Under the pieces are notes generated by a model. That model did not search any database and was not told the origin of the DNA. It was given only the letters and a program-made list of their open reading frames with translations. From Anaerolineaceae bacterium (lineage in GTDB: Bacteria; Chloroflexota; Anaerolineae; Anaerolineales; Anaerolineaceae): a stretch of 14,966 nucleotides of DNA. This document shows, one piece after another, positions 1 to 8,100 of this stretch (position 1 is its first letter; the number at the start of each line of letters is the position of its first letter). The stretch lies in contig JAIOTF010000270.1 in the NCBI GenBank assembly GCA_021107195.1, forward strand, positions 1-14,966, read 5' to 3'. The position numbers and the translations under genes were made by a program.

Positions 1-896
1 GCAGGCGTGAATGGGACTTCGTTGTTGATATGGGTGATGTCCGCTTCGGTGAGGATGTCGCGTATATCTTCAGCAGGGTAAGTATTACCCCGAAATTCCA
101 TCATCCCTGCGGTGGCCCGCACCAAGGCAGTTACGCCTGTCAGGTTGACGGTAACCAGTAAATTTGGATCATAATTTGATGGTGGTAGAGCGATTTGATC
201 CAGCATAGCAGGTTGCATATCTGGGGTGAGTTGGATTGAAATGGGAACGGTTAAAGGATAGGCGTCTGGATTGAAGCTTTTGTGGATGGGGGATTGTCCA
301 TCCACTTCAATCACTTTCCATTGTGGATCGAGGTCCTGGAAAGGCAGGATGGTCCAACAGAATTCCTTGCGCCAGGCTCTTTGTGAGATTTGCAGCTCAT
401 TTAGAACGATGACATTCTCCGAGGCGGCGCCCCAGATTTGTTCAAATACTTGCAAGGTTTGACGAGTGACAAGCAGCTTTTTGGGGGACAACAGTTCATT
501 GTTCGTACCCTGCCAAACAGTTTGCAGATTTTCGCCTGGAATAGTATCAACCACTGTGTTAAATGGAGCCGCCAGCACATAAACAAACTGGGCTCGTGGA
601 TCCTGAGAGCCGACCTTGATCGTGATATTAGCTGCTTCAGGTTGAGAAGCCAGCTTCCATTCAGAAGGGAACTGGATTTGGTCCAGAAAGAAGGACGGCA
701 ACTCTGACGAAAGATAGATCACCGGATCTGGAGGGGTGGAAGTTTCTGTTGGTGTTTTGGGGGGTGTTTCCTTTTCAGGCTCAGGTGTGTTTCCAGGTGT
801 GGGCGACACAGTACTGGTTGGGGCGCACCCTGAAGATAGCATGATTCCAAGCAGGAGAAGTAACAAGAGAAGAGTTTTTATTGGTGAGATTCTCAT
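1..896 (-). CDS. CapA-family (PGA_cap) lipoprotein, C-terminus off the window
   Basis: This minus-strand frame is open from an ATG at 896 to the window edge (298 complete codons). The N-terminus has a basic start, a run of eight leucines (residues 9-16) and a Cys at 24 in the context LSSGC, so it is probably an exported lipoprotein, although Ser at -3 makes the lipobox imperfect. A Pro/Thr/Glu-rich linker (about 26-57) leads to a region I do not recognise (about 58-245). From about 249 the sequence LVTVNLTGVTAL, then YPAEDIRDIL and ADITHINNEVPFTP, matches the start of the bacterial capsule-synthesis CapA (PGA_cap) metallophosphatase-like domain. The start codon overlaps the stop of the upstream FTCD gene (ATGA) and has no clear ribosome binding site, so translation is probably coupled. 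The family call rests on about 50 visible residues. The substrate is unknown. Confidence 0.75.
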   Translation of the reverse strand, partial: MRISPIKTLLLLLLLLGIMLSSGCAPTSTVSPTPGNTPEPEKETPPKTPTETSTPPDPVIYLSSELPSFFLDQIQFPSEWKLASQPEAANITIKVGSQDPRAQFVYVLAAPFNTVVDTIPGENLQTVWQGTNNELLSPKKLLVTRQTLQVFEQIWGAASENVIVLNELQISQRAWRKEFCWTILPFQDLDPQWKVIEVDGQSPIHKSFNPDAYPLTVPISIQLTPDMQPAMLDQIALPPSNYDPNLLVTVNLTGVTALVRATAGMMEFRGNTYPAEDIRDILTEADITHINNEVPFTP

Positions 897-2428
897 GGGA
901 GCAAGTCGATGTTTGCACGCTCTTTCACGATCATGTGCAGTTCTTCTTGAAGGCGCTGCGCCTCTTTCTCGTGTTCGGATAATTGGTTGCTGTATTGCTG
1001 GGCGTGTTTTTCATCCTTCAGGCTTTGCAGGTTGATCTTGACATTCATGCCAGCTGATTGCAGTGCGGCCAAAGCCAGGCATCCAGCAGTGCCGGCATCG
1101 GTTATGGCATTCACGTTACCCAGAGAGGCAGCCTGGAGTGCCAGCTCCAGAACTTGCACACAGCTTTGTGCCACAAACAGTGGAACGGCGATGGAATCTT
1201 CTGTTCCGCGCTGGATGGCAGCAGTGCGCTCAGCGATTTGGCTAGGAAAATCTTTGGGCATCTTCAGTGCAGTCATATATGATGTGAATGCGGCGGCGTC
1301 TTCCTCTACGGCCAGGGCGAGCTGACTGCGAAGTTCTTCTGCCTGGATCAAGTTATTCTGCATCAAAGGTTCAACTTCAGCGTATTTTTTCCTGCCGATG
1401 GTCAGACGGGAAACCATGGCGACGAGAGCAGCTGCTGAAGCGGCGGTGTTGGCGGCAGCGGATCCGCCTCCTGGAACGGGAGCTTTGCTTGCCAGACGAT
1501 CAAGAAATGAGTCGAGGGTGTCATTCTTGTTTTCAGAAAGTGTCTCATAAATGCGGGATTCAAGGATTTGATCCGATTTAAAGTCACCCAGTTGGGTGTA
1601 CCATACAGCCGCATTATTCAAGGCGTCCTGCGGAATTAACCCGACCAATTCGCTGTGATGGATGGCGGCGCCGTATCTTTTGGCTTCCCGCCTTACAAAT
1701 TCAACGACGCGGGCGACGGGGGTTTTACGAAAATTGGTCAGGTTCATGGAGACTTGCGCACGGCCGTCCACCATGATGCCCATTGCTTTGACAAAGCGCA
1801 GACCCCCAGAGGAATGTCGAACAGCTTTCGATATCTTTTGGGCGATACTGACATCATCGGTGGTCAGATAGATGTTGTATGCGATCAATGGACTGCGTGC
1901 CCCAATAACGGTGGCCCCGGCTGTACCCAATTCAAGTGGGCCGAAATCTGGGCGGCGGTCGGGGTTGGTGATCTCAGTCTTAAGTGTTTCATATTGCCCG
2001 CGGCGGATGTTTTCCAGGTTCTTACGATCGGGGCGTTGTGCGGCTTCTTCGTATAGATATACGGGAATATTCAATTCCTCTCCCACACGACGGCCAAGTC
2101 GTTTGGCCATATCCACACATTCTTTCATGTTGACTTCACTAATAGGGACAAAAGGAACCACATCGGCTGCACCGATTCGGGGATGTTCGCCGGTATGTTT
2201 GTCGAGATTTATATGTTGGGCAGCGACAGCAATGGCATTGAACGCTGCGGTTTCAACTTGCTGCGGTGGTCCAAGGAAGGTAAATACCGTGCGGTTATGG
2301 TCCAGGTCGGAGTGTTGATCGAGTACGAGAATGTCAGGCACAGATTGAATAGCTTGCTTGATCTTTTCGATCACCTTGGGCCGGCGAGCATCAGAAAAAT
2401 TTGGAATACATTCCACCAGTTGTGTCAT
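893..2428 (-). CDS. ftcD: Bifunctional glutamate formimidoyltransferase / formimidoyl-THF cyclodeaminase
   Basis: This 511-residue protein joins two folate enzymes. The N-terminal part (about 1-295) transfers the formimino group of N-formimidoylglutamate to tetrahydrofolate. It contains VECIPNFSD at 6-14 and HTGEHPRIGAADVVPF at 78-93, where His82 matches the catalytic His82 of the mammalian enzyme. The C-terminal part (about 303-500) is the cyclodeaminase that releases ammonia and forms methenyl-THF. It shows VPGGGSAAA (318-326) and ITDAGTAGCLALAAL (442-456). The pathway is histidine degradation and one-carbon supply, in the cytoplasm. I chose ATG 2428 because AGGGAG lies 9 bases upstream and a TATAAT -10 sits near 2465-2470; the frame extends to 2476 but without a ribosome site. 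In bacteria the two activities are often on separate proteins, so the fusion is notable. The gene is ATGA-coupled to the CapA-like lipoprotein gene. Confidence 0.93.
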   Translation of the reverse strand: MTQLVECIPNFSDARRPKVIEKIKQAIQSVPDILVLDQHSDLDHNRTVFTFLGPPQQVETAAFNAIAVAAQHINLDKHTGEHPRIGAADVVPFVPISEVNMKECVDMAKRLGRRVGEELNIPVYLYEEAAQRPDRKNLENIRRGQYETLKTEITNPDRRPDFGPLELGTAGATVIGARSPLIAYNIYLTTDDVSIAQKISKAVRHSSGGLRFVKAMGIMVDGRAQVSMNLTNFRKTPVARVVEFVRREAKRYGAAIHHSELVGLIPQDALNNAAVWYTQLGDFKSDQILESRIYETLSENKNDTLDSFLDRLASKAPVPGGGSAAANTAASAAALVAMVSRLTIGRKKYAEVEPLMQNNLIQAEELRSQLALAVEEDAAAFTSYMTALKMPKDFPSQIAERTAAIQRGTEDSIAVPLFVAQSCVQVLELALQAASLGNVNAITDAGTAGCLALAALQSAGMNVKINLQSLKDEKHAQQYSNQLSEHEKEAQRLQEELHMIVKERANIDLLP

Positions 2429-2464
2429 CAGCTTTTTCTCCCTATTGGTCAAACGAATATGGCA

Positions 2465-2470
2465 ATTATA
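2465..2470 (-). promoter_or_regulatory. Putative -10 box for ftcD
   Basis: On the minus strand this reads TATAAT. The predicted transcript start near 2458 leaves a leader of about 30 bases with an AGGGAG ribosome site before ATG 2428. I see no good -35 hexamer at 16-18 bases, so this is a -10-only assignment. It lies in the divergent region shared with the SRAP gene. Confidence 0.4.
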
Positions 2471-2581
2471 ATGCACAAGGGGGTATTCGATTTTGTGAGA
2501 AATCTGAAAACAGGAGAGAATTTATTGTCATGGCGTAACTGACAGCTCTATCCGAAACGAACAGTTGGAAAAAACGAGAAA

Positions 2582-2610
2582 TTTACGGTAAGTATGAAAA
2601 AAGGTATAAT
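2582..2610 (+). promoter_or_regulatory. Sigma-70-type promoter for the SRAP gene
   Basis: The -35 box TTTACG (2582-2587) and a perfect -10 TATAAT (2605-2610) are separated by 17 bases. The predicted start is near 2617, giving a leader of about 37 bases that ends with AGAGGG (2642-2647) before ATG 2654. Gaps downstream are short (35, 22 and 67 bases), so this may also transcribe the receiver-ATPase, membrane protein and kinase genes. That extension is inference. Confidence 0.65.
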
Positions 2611-2653
2611 ATAGAGAGGAGATGAGATTCTCTTTATTGTTAGAGGGATTTGC

Positions 2654-3340
2654 ATGTGTGGACGGTTTACTATTACATTAGAAGCAAGGGAATTGCAGCT
2701 AAATCTTTCCATTGGTGAATTACCAGAAGATTGGCAGCCTCGGTTTAATATTGCCCCGTCTCAGTTGATCCCTGTGGTCGTTGATGCTGATCAGCGCAAG
2801 GTGGAATGGATGCAATGGGGATTGGTGCCTTTTTGGGCGAAATCTCCAGGAATTAGCAGTAAGCTGATCAATGCACGGGCTGAAACCGTGGCTGAGAAAT
2901 CAGCTTTTCGACAGTCATTTCTCCAGCGGAGATGTTTGATTCTGGCAGATGGTTTTTTCGAGTGGCTGAAAACCGGCGGTCGAAGTATTCCTTCCACCCC
3001 ATATTTTTTTCATGAAAAGAATAAAGCCCCTTTCATTTTTTCCGGTTTGTGGGATCGTTGGGAGGGTACTGATGGTAAGGTATTAAAAAGTTGTACAATT
3101 ATTACCTGCAATGCAAATGAAGTTGTTAAACCTATTCATCATCGTATGCCTGTTATTCTTGATGAGGTAAATCGTTGGGAGTGGCTCTCGTTGAATGAGC
3201 CGCAGGATTTGCAATCGCTACTGGTTCCCATTCGCGAGGATTTCCTGAAAGCATATCCTGTGTCTCGATTGGTTAATAATCCAAACATTGATTCGGAGAA
3301 TTGTTTGCTTCCCGCTAGAGAGCAGGGTCGTTTGTTTTGA
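2654..3340 (+). CDS. SRAP / YedK-HMCES family abasic-site DNA-protein crosslink protein
   Basis: This 228-residue protein belongs to the SOS-response-associated peptidase (SRAP) family, which forms a protective thiazolidine crosslink with abasic sites in single-stranded DNA. It starts MCGRF, so Cys2 becomes the N-terminal nucleophile after Met removal. Other family landmarks are RFNIAPSQ (30-37), WGLVPFWAK (55-63), NARAET with Asn73, GFFEW with Glu103, FSGLWDRW (129-136) and HHRMPVIL with the active-site His162. These correspond to Asn75, Glu105 and His160 of E. coli YedK. The length is typical and all key residues are present, so it should be active. It is the first gene behind the promoter at 2582-2610. 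No LexA-like box was recognised, so SOS control is not supported by what I can see. Confidence 0.95.
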   Translation: MCGRFTITLEARELQLNLSIGELPEDWQPRFNIAPSQLIPVVVDADQRKVEWMQWGLVPFWAKSPGISSKLINARAETVAEKSAFRQSFLQRRCLILADGFFEWLKTGGRSIPSTPYFFHEKNKAPFIFSGLWDRWEGTDGKVLKSCTIITCNANEVVKPIHHRMPVILDEVNRWEWLSLNEPQDLQSLLVPIREDFLKAYPVSRLVNNPNIDSENCLLPAREQGRLF

Positions 3341-3365
3341 TATGAAATTCTATTTTGATTTGATC

Positions 3366-3370
3366 GGGAG
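3366..3370 (+). promoter_or_regulatory. Ribosome binding site of the receiver-ATPase gene
   Basis: GGGAG lies 5 bases before ATG 3376 and supports that start. The gap from the SRAP stop is only 35 bases and shows no terminator, so read-through from the upstream gene is likely. Confidence 0.6.
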
Positions 3371-3375
3371 AAATT

Positions 3376-4590
3376 ATGGCGGAACGTATTCTTGCTATTG
3401 ACGACAATCGGGTAAATTTGAAAGTGGTTTCAGCTTCATTGGAAAAAGGCGGATATAAGGTGGGCACTGCTCAAAGCGGCCCAGAAGCATTAAAAATTGT
3501 AAATGAGTTTCATCCGGATTTGATCCTTTTGGATATCAATATGCCAGATATGGATGGATATGAAGTTTGCCGGCGGATGAGAAAGATGCCCGATGTCGCG
3601 GGTACGCCAATCATAATGCTGACGGCAAATGATACGCTTGAAGAGAAAATCAAAGGCTTTGAGGCCGGTGCTGATGATTATTTGACCAAACCTTTTCAAC
3701 CGGCCGAACTTATAGCGCGGATAGGTGTACTTTTGCGTAGAGCGGCACGCGTTCACCAAGAACAGCCAACGACGAATTCAAAATTTAGCGCTGTGTTTTC
3801 ACTGCGCGGCGGCGTAGGTGTATCGGTTATGGCAGCGAATTTGGCGGCAGGTTATCATCAAATTTGGGGGCAACGGGTAGTTTTGGTAGATATGGTCTTG
3901 AATATGGGACAGAGTGCTCTCATGTTGAATTTGCCCTTACGAAATACCTGGGCTGACTTGGCAAGCATTCCCCCGGATGAAATTGACGAAGAACTTGTTC
4001 AGAATGTGCTCTTAAAACACGAGTCAGGATTATTTGTATTGGCAGCTCCCAGAACTTCTGTAGAAGGTGAGACTGTACATATTGATTCCATTCGCAGGGT
4101 ATTGGATGTTCTGCGGGCAAAATTCAGCTATGTTATTCTGGACCTGCCACATGATTTCAGCGATGTAACATTGACGGGTTTGGATTATGCAGATGATGTA
4201 ATTTTGATGATGGCCCCCGAATTAGCTTCTGTTCGTGCCACAGTGGGGGCGCTGGAAGTGTTTGATACTTTGGGGTATTCGAGGAACGAAATTCATGTGG
4301 CGATGAATTGGATCTTTGAACGAAAAGGATTGGCGCGGGGTGATATCGAGAATGTGATGAAGAAAAAAATCTCGTTCATGATCCCGTATGCATCTGAGTC
4401 GATTGTGACTTCGATCAATCTGGGCGTTCCACCTGTTTTAGAAGCAGAGACTTCGCCAGTGGGCGCATTGTTTGAAGATATTGCTTACAATATTTCGAAA
4501 GAAGAAGATCGTGAAAATCGGCCAGATGAGCCTACAGTGGCTTGGCGGCGTGTTCTTGCGCGCCAGAAAGCACGACAAAAAAGAAAATAA
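3376..4590 (+). CDS. Response regulator receiver fused to a CpaE/TadZ-like (MinD/ParA superfamily) ATPase domain
   Basis: This 404-residue fusion has an intact N-terminal receiver domain (about 3-122): acidic pair Asp9/Asp10, phosphoacceptor Asp53 in LLDINMPDMDG, Thr83 in MLTAND and Lys105 in YLTKPF. After a short linker (about 123-136) comes a MinD/ParA-fold domain (about 137-375) of the CpaE/TadZ type. Its P-loop reads SLRGGVGVSVMA (142-153): the signature Lys is Arg144 and the P-loop Lys is Val149. Asp172 (VVLVDM) and Asp256 (YVILDLP) sit where ParA-type switch residues are found. The tail (391-404) is strongly basic. CpaE/TadZ proteins localise pilus assembly machines at the cell pole, but no Tad pilus genes lie nearby. 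The following membrane-anchored protein and hybrid kinase suggest it is the output of that kinase. Nucleotide hydrolysis is doubtful without the P-loop lysine. Confidence 0.85.
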   Translation: MAERILAIDDNRVNLKVVSASLEKGGYKVGTAQSGPEALKIVNEFHPDLILLDINMPDMDGYEVCRRMRKMPDVAGTPIIMLTANDTLEEKIKGFEAGADDYLTKPFQPAELIARIGVLLRRAARVHQEQPTTNSKFSAVFSLRGGVGVSVMAANLAAGYHQIWGQRVVLVDMVLNMGQSALMLNLPLRNTWADLASIPPDEIDEELVQNVLLKHESGLFVLAAPRTSVEGETVHIDSIRRVLDVLRAKFSYVILDLPHDFSDVTLTGLDYADDVILMMAPELASVRATVGALEVFDTLGYSRNEIHVAMNWIFERKGLARGDIENVMKKKISFMIPYASESIVTSINLGVPPVLEAETSPVGALFEDIAYNISKEEDRENRPDEPTVAWRRVLARQKARQKRK

Positions 4591-4600
4591 TAGATGTAGA

Positions 4601-4606
4601 GAGAGG
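4601..4606 (+). promoter_or_regulatory. Ribosome binding site of the small membrane protein gene
   Basis: GAGAGG lies 6 bases before ATG 4613. The 22-base gap to the preceding stop leaves no room for a promoter or terminator, so co-transcription with the receiver-ATPase gene is expected. Confidence 0.6.
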
Positions 4607-4612
4607 TAAAAA

Positions 4613-5044
4613 ATGACTTTACAGAATTCTCCGGGTTTTGAACATGTTGCTGTTGATGAAACTTTGGAACAGGCGCCACAGAAGGAAAACCGAGGTGGTT
4701 TTTGGGGAATTGTTGCTGTATTGGTTTTGATTCTTCTGGCTTTAATGTTTGTGAATTATTGGGGCGATACAGCATTTGCTTCCATTCGGGGGAAGGGAGC
4801 TGTATCGGGGTTTGTGGTTGATGAGGAAGGCAACGCTGTAAAGGCGGAAATCCTTGTGGCAGGAACTGAGTTGCAAACCATGACTGATGAGGCAGGCAGG
4901 TTTCAGTTGAACGATATTCCTGAAGGACAGCGTTTGCTGGTTGTTGGGTATGATCTTATGGGTTGGGAATATCCCGTTACTGTGATTGCCGGGCAGACTC
5001 TTGATCTTGGAAAGATCTCTGTGGTGACAACGATTACTCCATAG
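4613..5044 (+). CDS. Single-pass membrane protein with carboxypeptidase-regulatory-like domain
   Basis: This protein has 143 residues. A hydrophilic, acidic N-terminus (1-23) ends in a basic patch (Lys24, Arg27). One membrane segment follows (about 30-48, WGIVAVLVLILLALMFV), which predicts the N-terminus inside and C-terminus outside. The outer part (about 62-140) has the pattern of a carboxypeptidase-regulatory-like / CnaB-like beta-sandwich: GAVSGFVVDEEGNAV, TDEAGRFQLNDIPEG and a final LDLGKISV strand. Such domains are usually structural or bind partners and are not catalytic. It lies between the receiver-ATPase gene and the giant kinase gene, so it may be the membrane anchor or surface sensor of that module. 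The function is unknown. Confidence 0.7.
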   Translation: MTLQNSPGFEHVAVDETLEQAPQKENRGGFWGIVAVLVLILLALMFVNYWGDTAFASIRGKGAVSGFVVDEEGNAVKAEILVAGTELQTMTDEAGRFQLNDIPEGQRLLVVGYDLMGWEYPVTVIAGQTLDLGKISVVTTITP

Positions 5045-5111
5045 GCAGGGGAATTGTATCCTATTGAATTGGAAGTTAAGAGTTGGGTGGTTTTCTCAAA
5101 GGCATGCATAG

Positions 5112-8100
5112 ATGAATATTGAGCCAGAAATTTTCAAGGCGATTTTCGAGCAGCTGTCTGATGGTTGTGCAATCATTGATCCTGCCAGCAGAAGGATTAT
5201 AGACTGTAATTCAGCCTTTGAGGACATTTTTGGGGAATGTGGTCAAATCGAACCTGGACAATTTTCATTCTTAAATGATTTACACCCTGGAATTACAGGG
5301 GAGCAATTTGCTCAATCACTTCAAGATGTCCTAGCCGGGCACGTTTTTCATACACAGCAGCGTTTGATCCAAAAAGGAAAGCCAGGAATTTATCTCGAAG
5401 TCAGCGCTGATGAACTTGTTTTGCCAGACAGATCATTGATATTGATCAAGGTAAAAAAAGAATCTGATGCGGCACATTCCAGCGATCTTCAACAGCAACG
5501 ATTAAAGGACACAAACGTTCTTGCTCGTGTGATGAGCGCTGTTTCTGAAACGCGGGATTTGAATAAGGCGCTGCGTGTTGTTTGTCGCGAGTTAGCAGTT
5601 GCACTTAATATTCCACACGCAGCCCTGATTATTCCAGATGAAAAGGGAGATTTTTTTGAGATTGCAGCAGAATATAGCGCAGGAGAGAATCCACCTGCCA
5701 TTGGGAAAAAAATTCCGATCCAGGGAAATCATTTTGCCGAGTATGTTATTAAGAACAAAGAGCCGATATACATAGCTGACGTGCAAACTGATGAACGCAT
5801 GGAGTTTGTTCGGGCTGTGATGGAGCGACGCGGAATTATCTCGATGCTGATCGTACCGTTGGTAGCGGGGGAGCAAGTAGTCGGAATATTAGAGCTGAAC
5901 ACATTGGAGACTCGGCAATTTACGCTTGCTGAGAACTTATTAGTTGAAAACGCACTCAAGGCACTTGGTCCTCTGGTAGAACTGTCACAGATTTATGCAG
6001 AACAGCAAAAGAAATTGCAACGCAGGAAAGAAGAGGAAGAAGACCTCGAAATTCGCGAACGGTTTCTTGCATCCTTGGTGGAAATGCAGATTTTATTATT
6101 GCGTGCAGACAACTCTGATTTGGTTTATCAGGAGCTTGTCAGATCGTTGGGCAAAGTTTCGGGAGCAGACCGTGCCTATATTTTTATTAACCATAAAGAT
6201 GAAGATGAAAATTTGTTAACCAGCCAAAGAGCGGAATGGGCTGCAGATCATGTTATTGCACAAATTGATAACCCCGATTTGCAGAACATGTCTTACAAAG
6301 GCGATCTTGTTCGCTGGTTTGATTTGCTTTCGCGCGGCATCTATCTTGTAGGAAAGGTGGTTGATTTTCCGGAAGCTGAACAAAAATTACTCCTTCCACA
6401 AGGTATTCGTTCGCTTCTGGTTTTGCCGATTATTGTCAAGGGGGATTTCTTTGGATTTATCGGTTTTGACAATTGTACCTCCGATAGGTCATGGTCTGTT
6501 ATAGAAATTGCCATGCTTAAATCAGCCACATCTTCAATTTCGCTGTACGAAGAAAGGCGGCAAGCATCCCGGGCATTAAGAGAAAGCCAGGCAAGTTTAC
6601 TATTAATGCTGGATCAACTGCCAGCAATATTATGGACGACAGATTTGTCATTGGAAATTACCTCTGTGCGGGGTACTGATATTGCCAGCATCAGTGCTGA
6701 ACAAAGCGACCAGTGGTTTAAAACGATGTTGTCAGATCAAGGAACTCCGCGAGCATTGACGGCGCACAAGAAAGCGCTTTTGGGGGAAGCAACGGCCTAT
6801 GAAATGAGAATTGCAAAAAGTTCATTTCAAGCTTATGTTGAACCGTTCACAGATGCAACAGGGAATGTGACTGGAGTGTTAGGGATTGCCCTGGATATTT
6901 CAGAACGAAAGCAGGCTGAAAAAGATTTGGCTCTGCAGCGTGATTTTGCTATGCGGATCATGAATAACATGGGCCAGGGATTAATGGTTACAAATGAAGA
7001 AGGTCAGTTTGAGTTTGTTAATCCTGCTTTTGCTCAGTTGGTGCAATACAGGAAAGAGGTATTGCGTGGCAAGACCTTGATTGATATTGCGTTTGAGGAA
7101 GATCACGAGGTTTTGCTCAAAGCTTTTGAACGCGGCGATAAATCAATGCATATCAAGAGTTTGGAGACTCGTCTGCGCCGATTGGACGGTGAAGCGGTTT
7201 ATGTTTTGATCACGCTTGTGCCTATGGTTCGAGGTGGAATATTGACAGGTTCGATCGTTGTGGTAACTGACCTCACTCAACCAAAGCAGATCGAGACTGC
7301 ACTGCGCAGAAGCGAAGAATTCATGCGTGAATTGTATGCAATTTCTTCTGCTGTGCCAGCAACGTTTAAAGAAAAAATTCAGGCATTGTTACACATGGGT
7401 TGCCGGCATTTCAATATGGATACCGGGATATTATCTCACATTCAAGGCGACAAATATTACGTGATTGAAGCGTATCCAGCTTCCGGGAATATTCAAAGCG
7501 GAATGGTACGAGATTTGAAAGAGACGTATTGTCAGGAAGTATTAATAGCAGACAAGCCAATAAGTTTTCATCACGCCAGTCAACATAATTTATGGGCAGA
7601 TCATCCTTGCTATAAGAATACAAATATTGAATCTTTTTTGGGAAGCAAGGTGAATGTGGCCGGAAAAATGTACGGCACATTATCTTTTATTAGTTTATTA
7701 CCCCATGCTATGCCATTTAAACCGGCAGACGAGGAATCTTTGCGTTTGATGGCGCAATGGGTCAGCAGCGAAATTGAACATGAGCAGTATCTGCATCAGT
7801 TGCAAGTCAACGCTGATGCAATAGTAGAAAAGAATGAGGCGCTATCAAAGGCTCGCGATCAAGCCCTGGAGGTCTCGCGGTTGAAATCTGAGTTTCTGAC
7901 GACCATGAGCCATGAGATCCGCACACCAATGAATGCTGTGATTGGGATGACAGACTTATTATTGGATACTGAAATGAAACCGGAGCAATATGAATACGCC
8001 AATCTGATTCATGACTCTGCGCATATGCTGTTGGCTATAATAAATGACATTCTGGATTTCTCGAAAATTGAAGCGGGAAAAATTATTTTGGAAAATGCGG

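Noticed and set aside
2429..2476. A longer FTCD starting at 2476.
   Set aside because: The extra 16 residues are not family-like, no ribosome site precedes that start, and the likely -10 box lies inside it. ATG 2428 has a good AGGGAG.
3376..4590. Part of a Tad/Cpa pilus cluster.
   Set aside because: No CpaF-type ATPase, TadB/C-like membrane protein, secretin or prepilin gene appears in the window; only the CpaE-like fusion itself suggests it.
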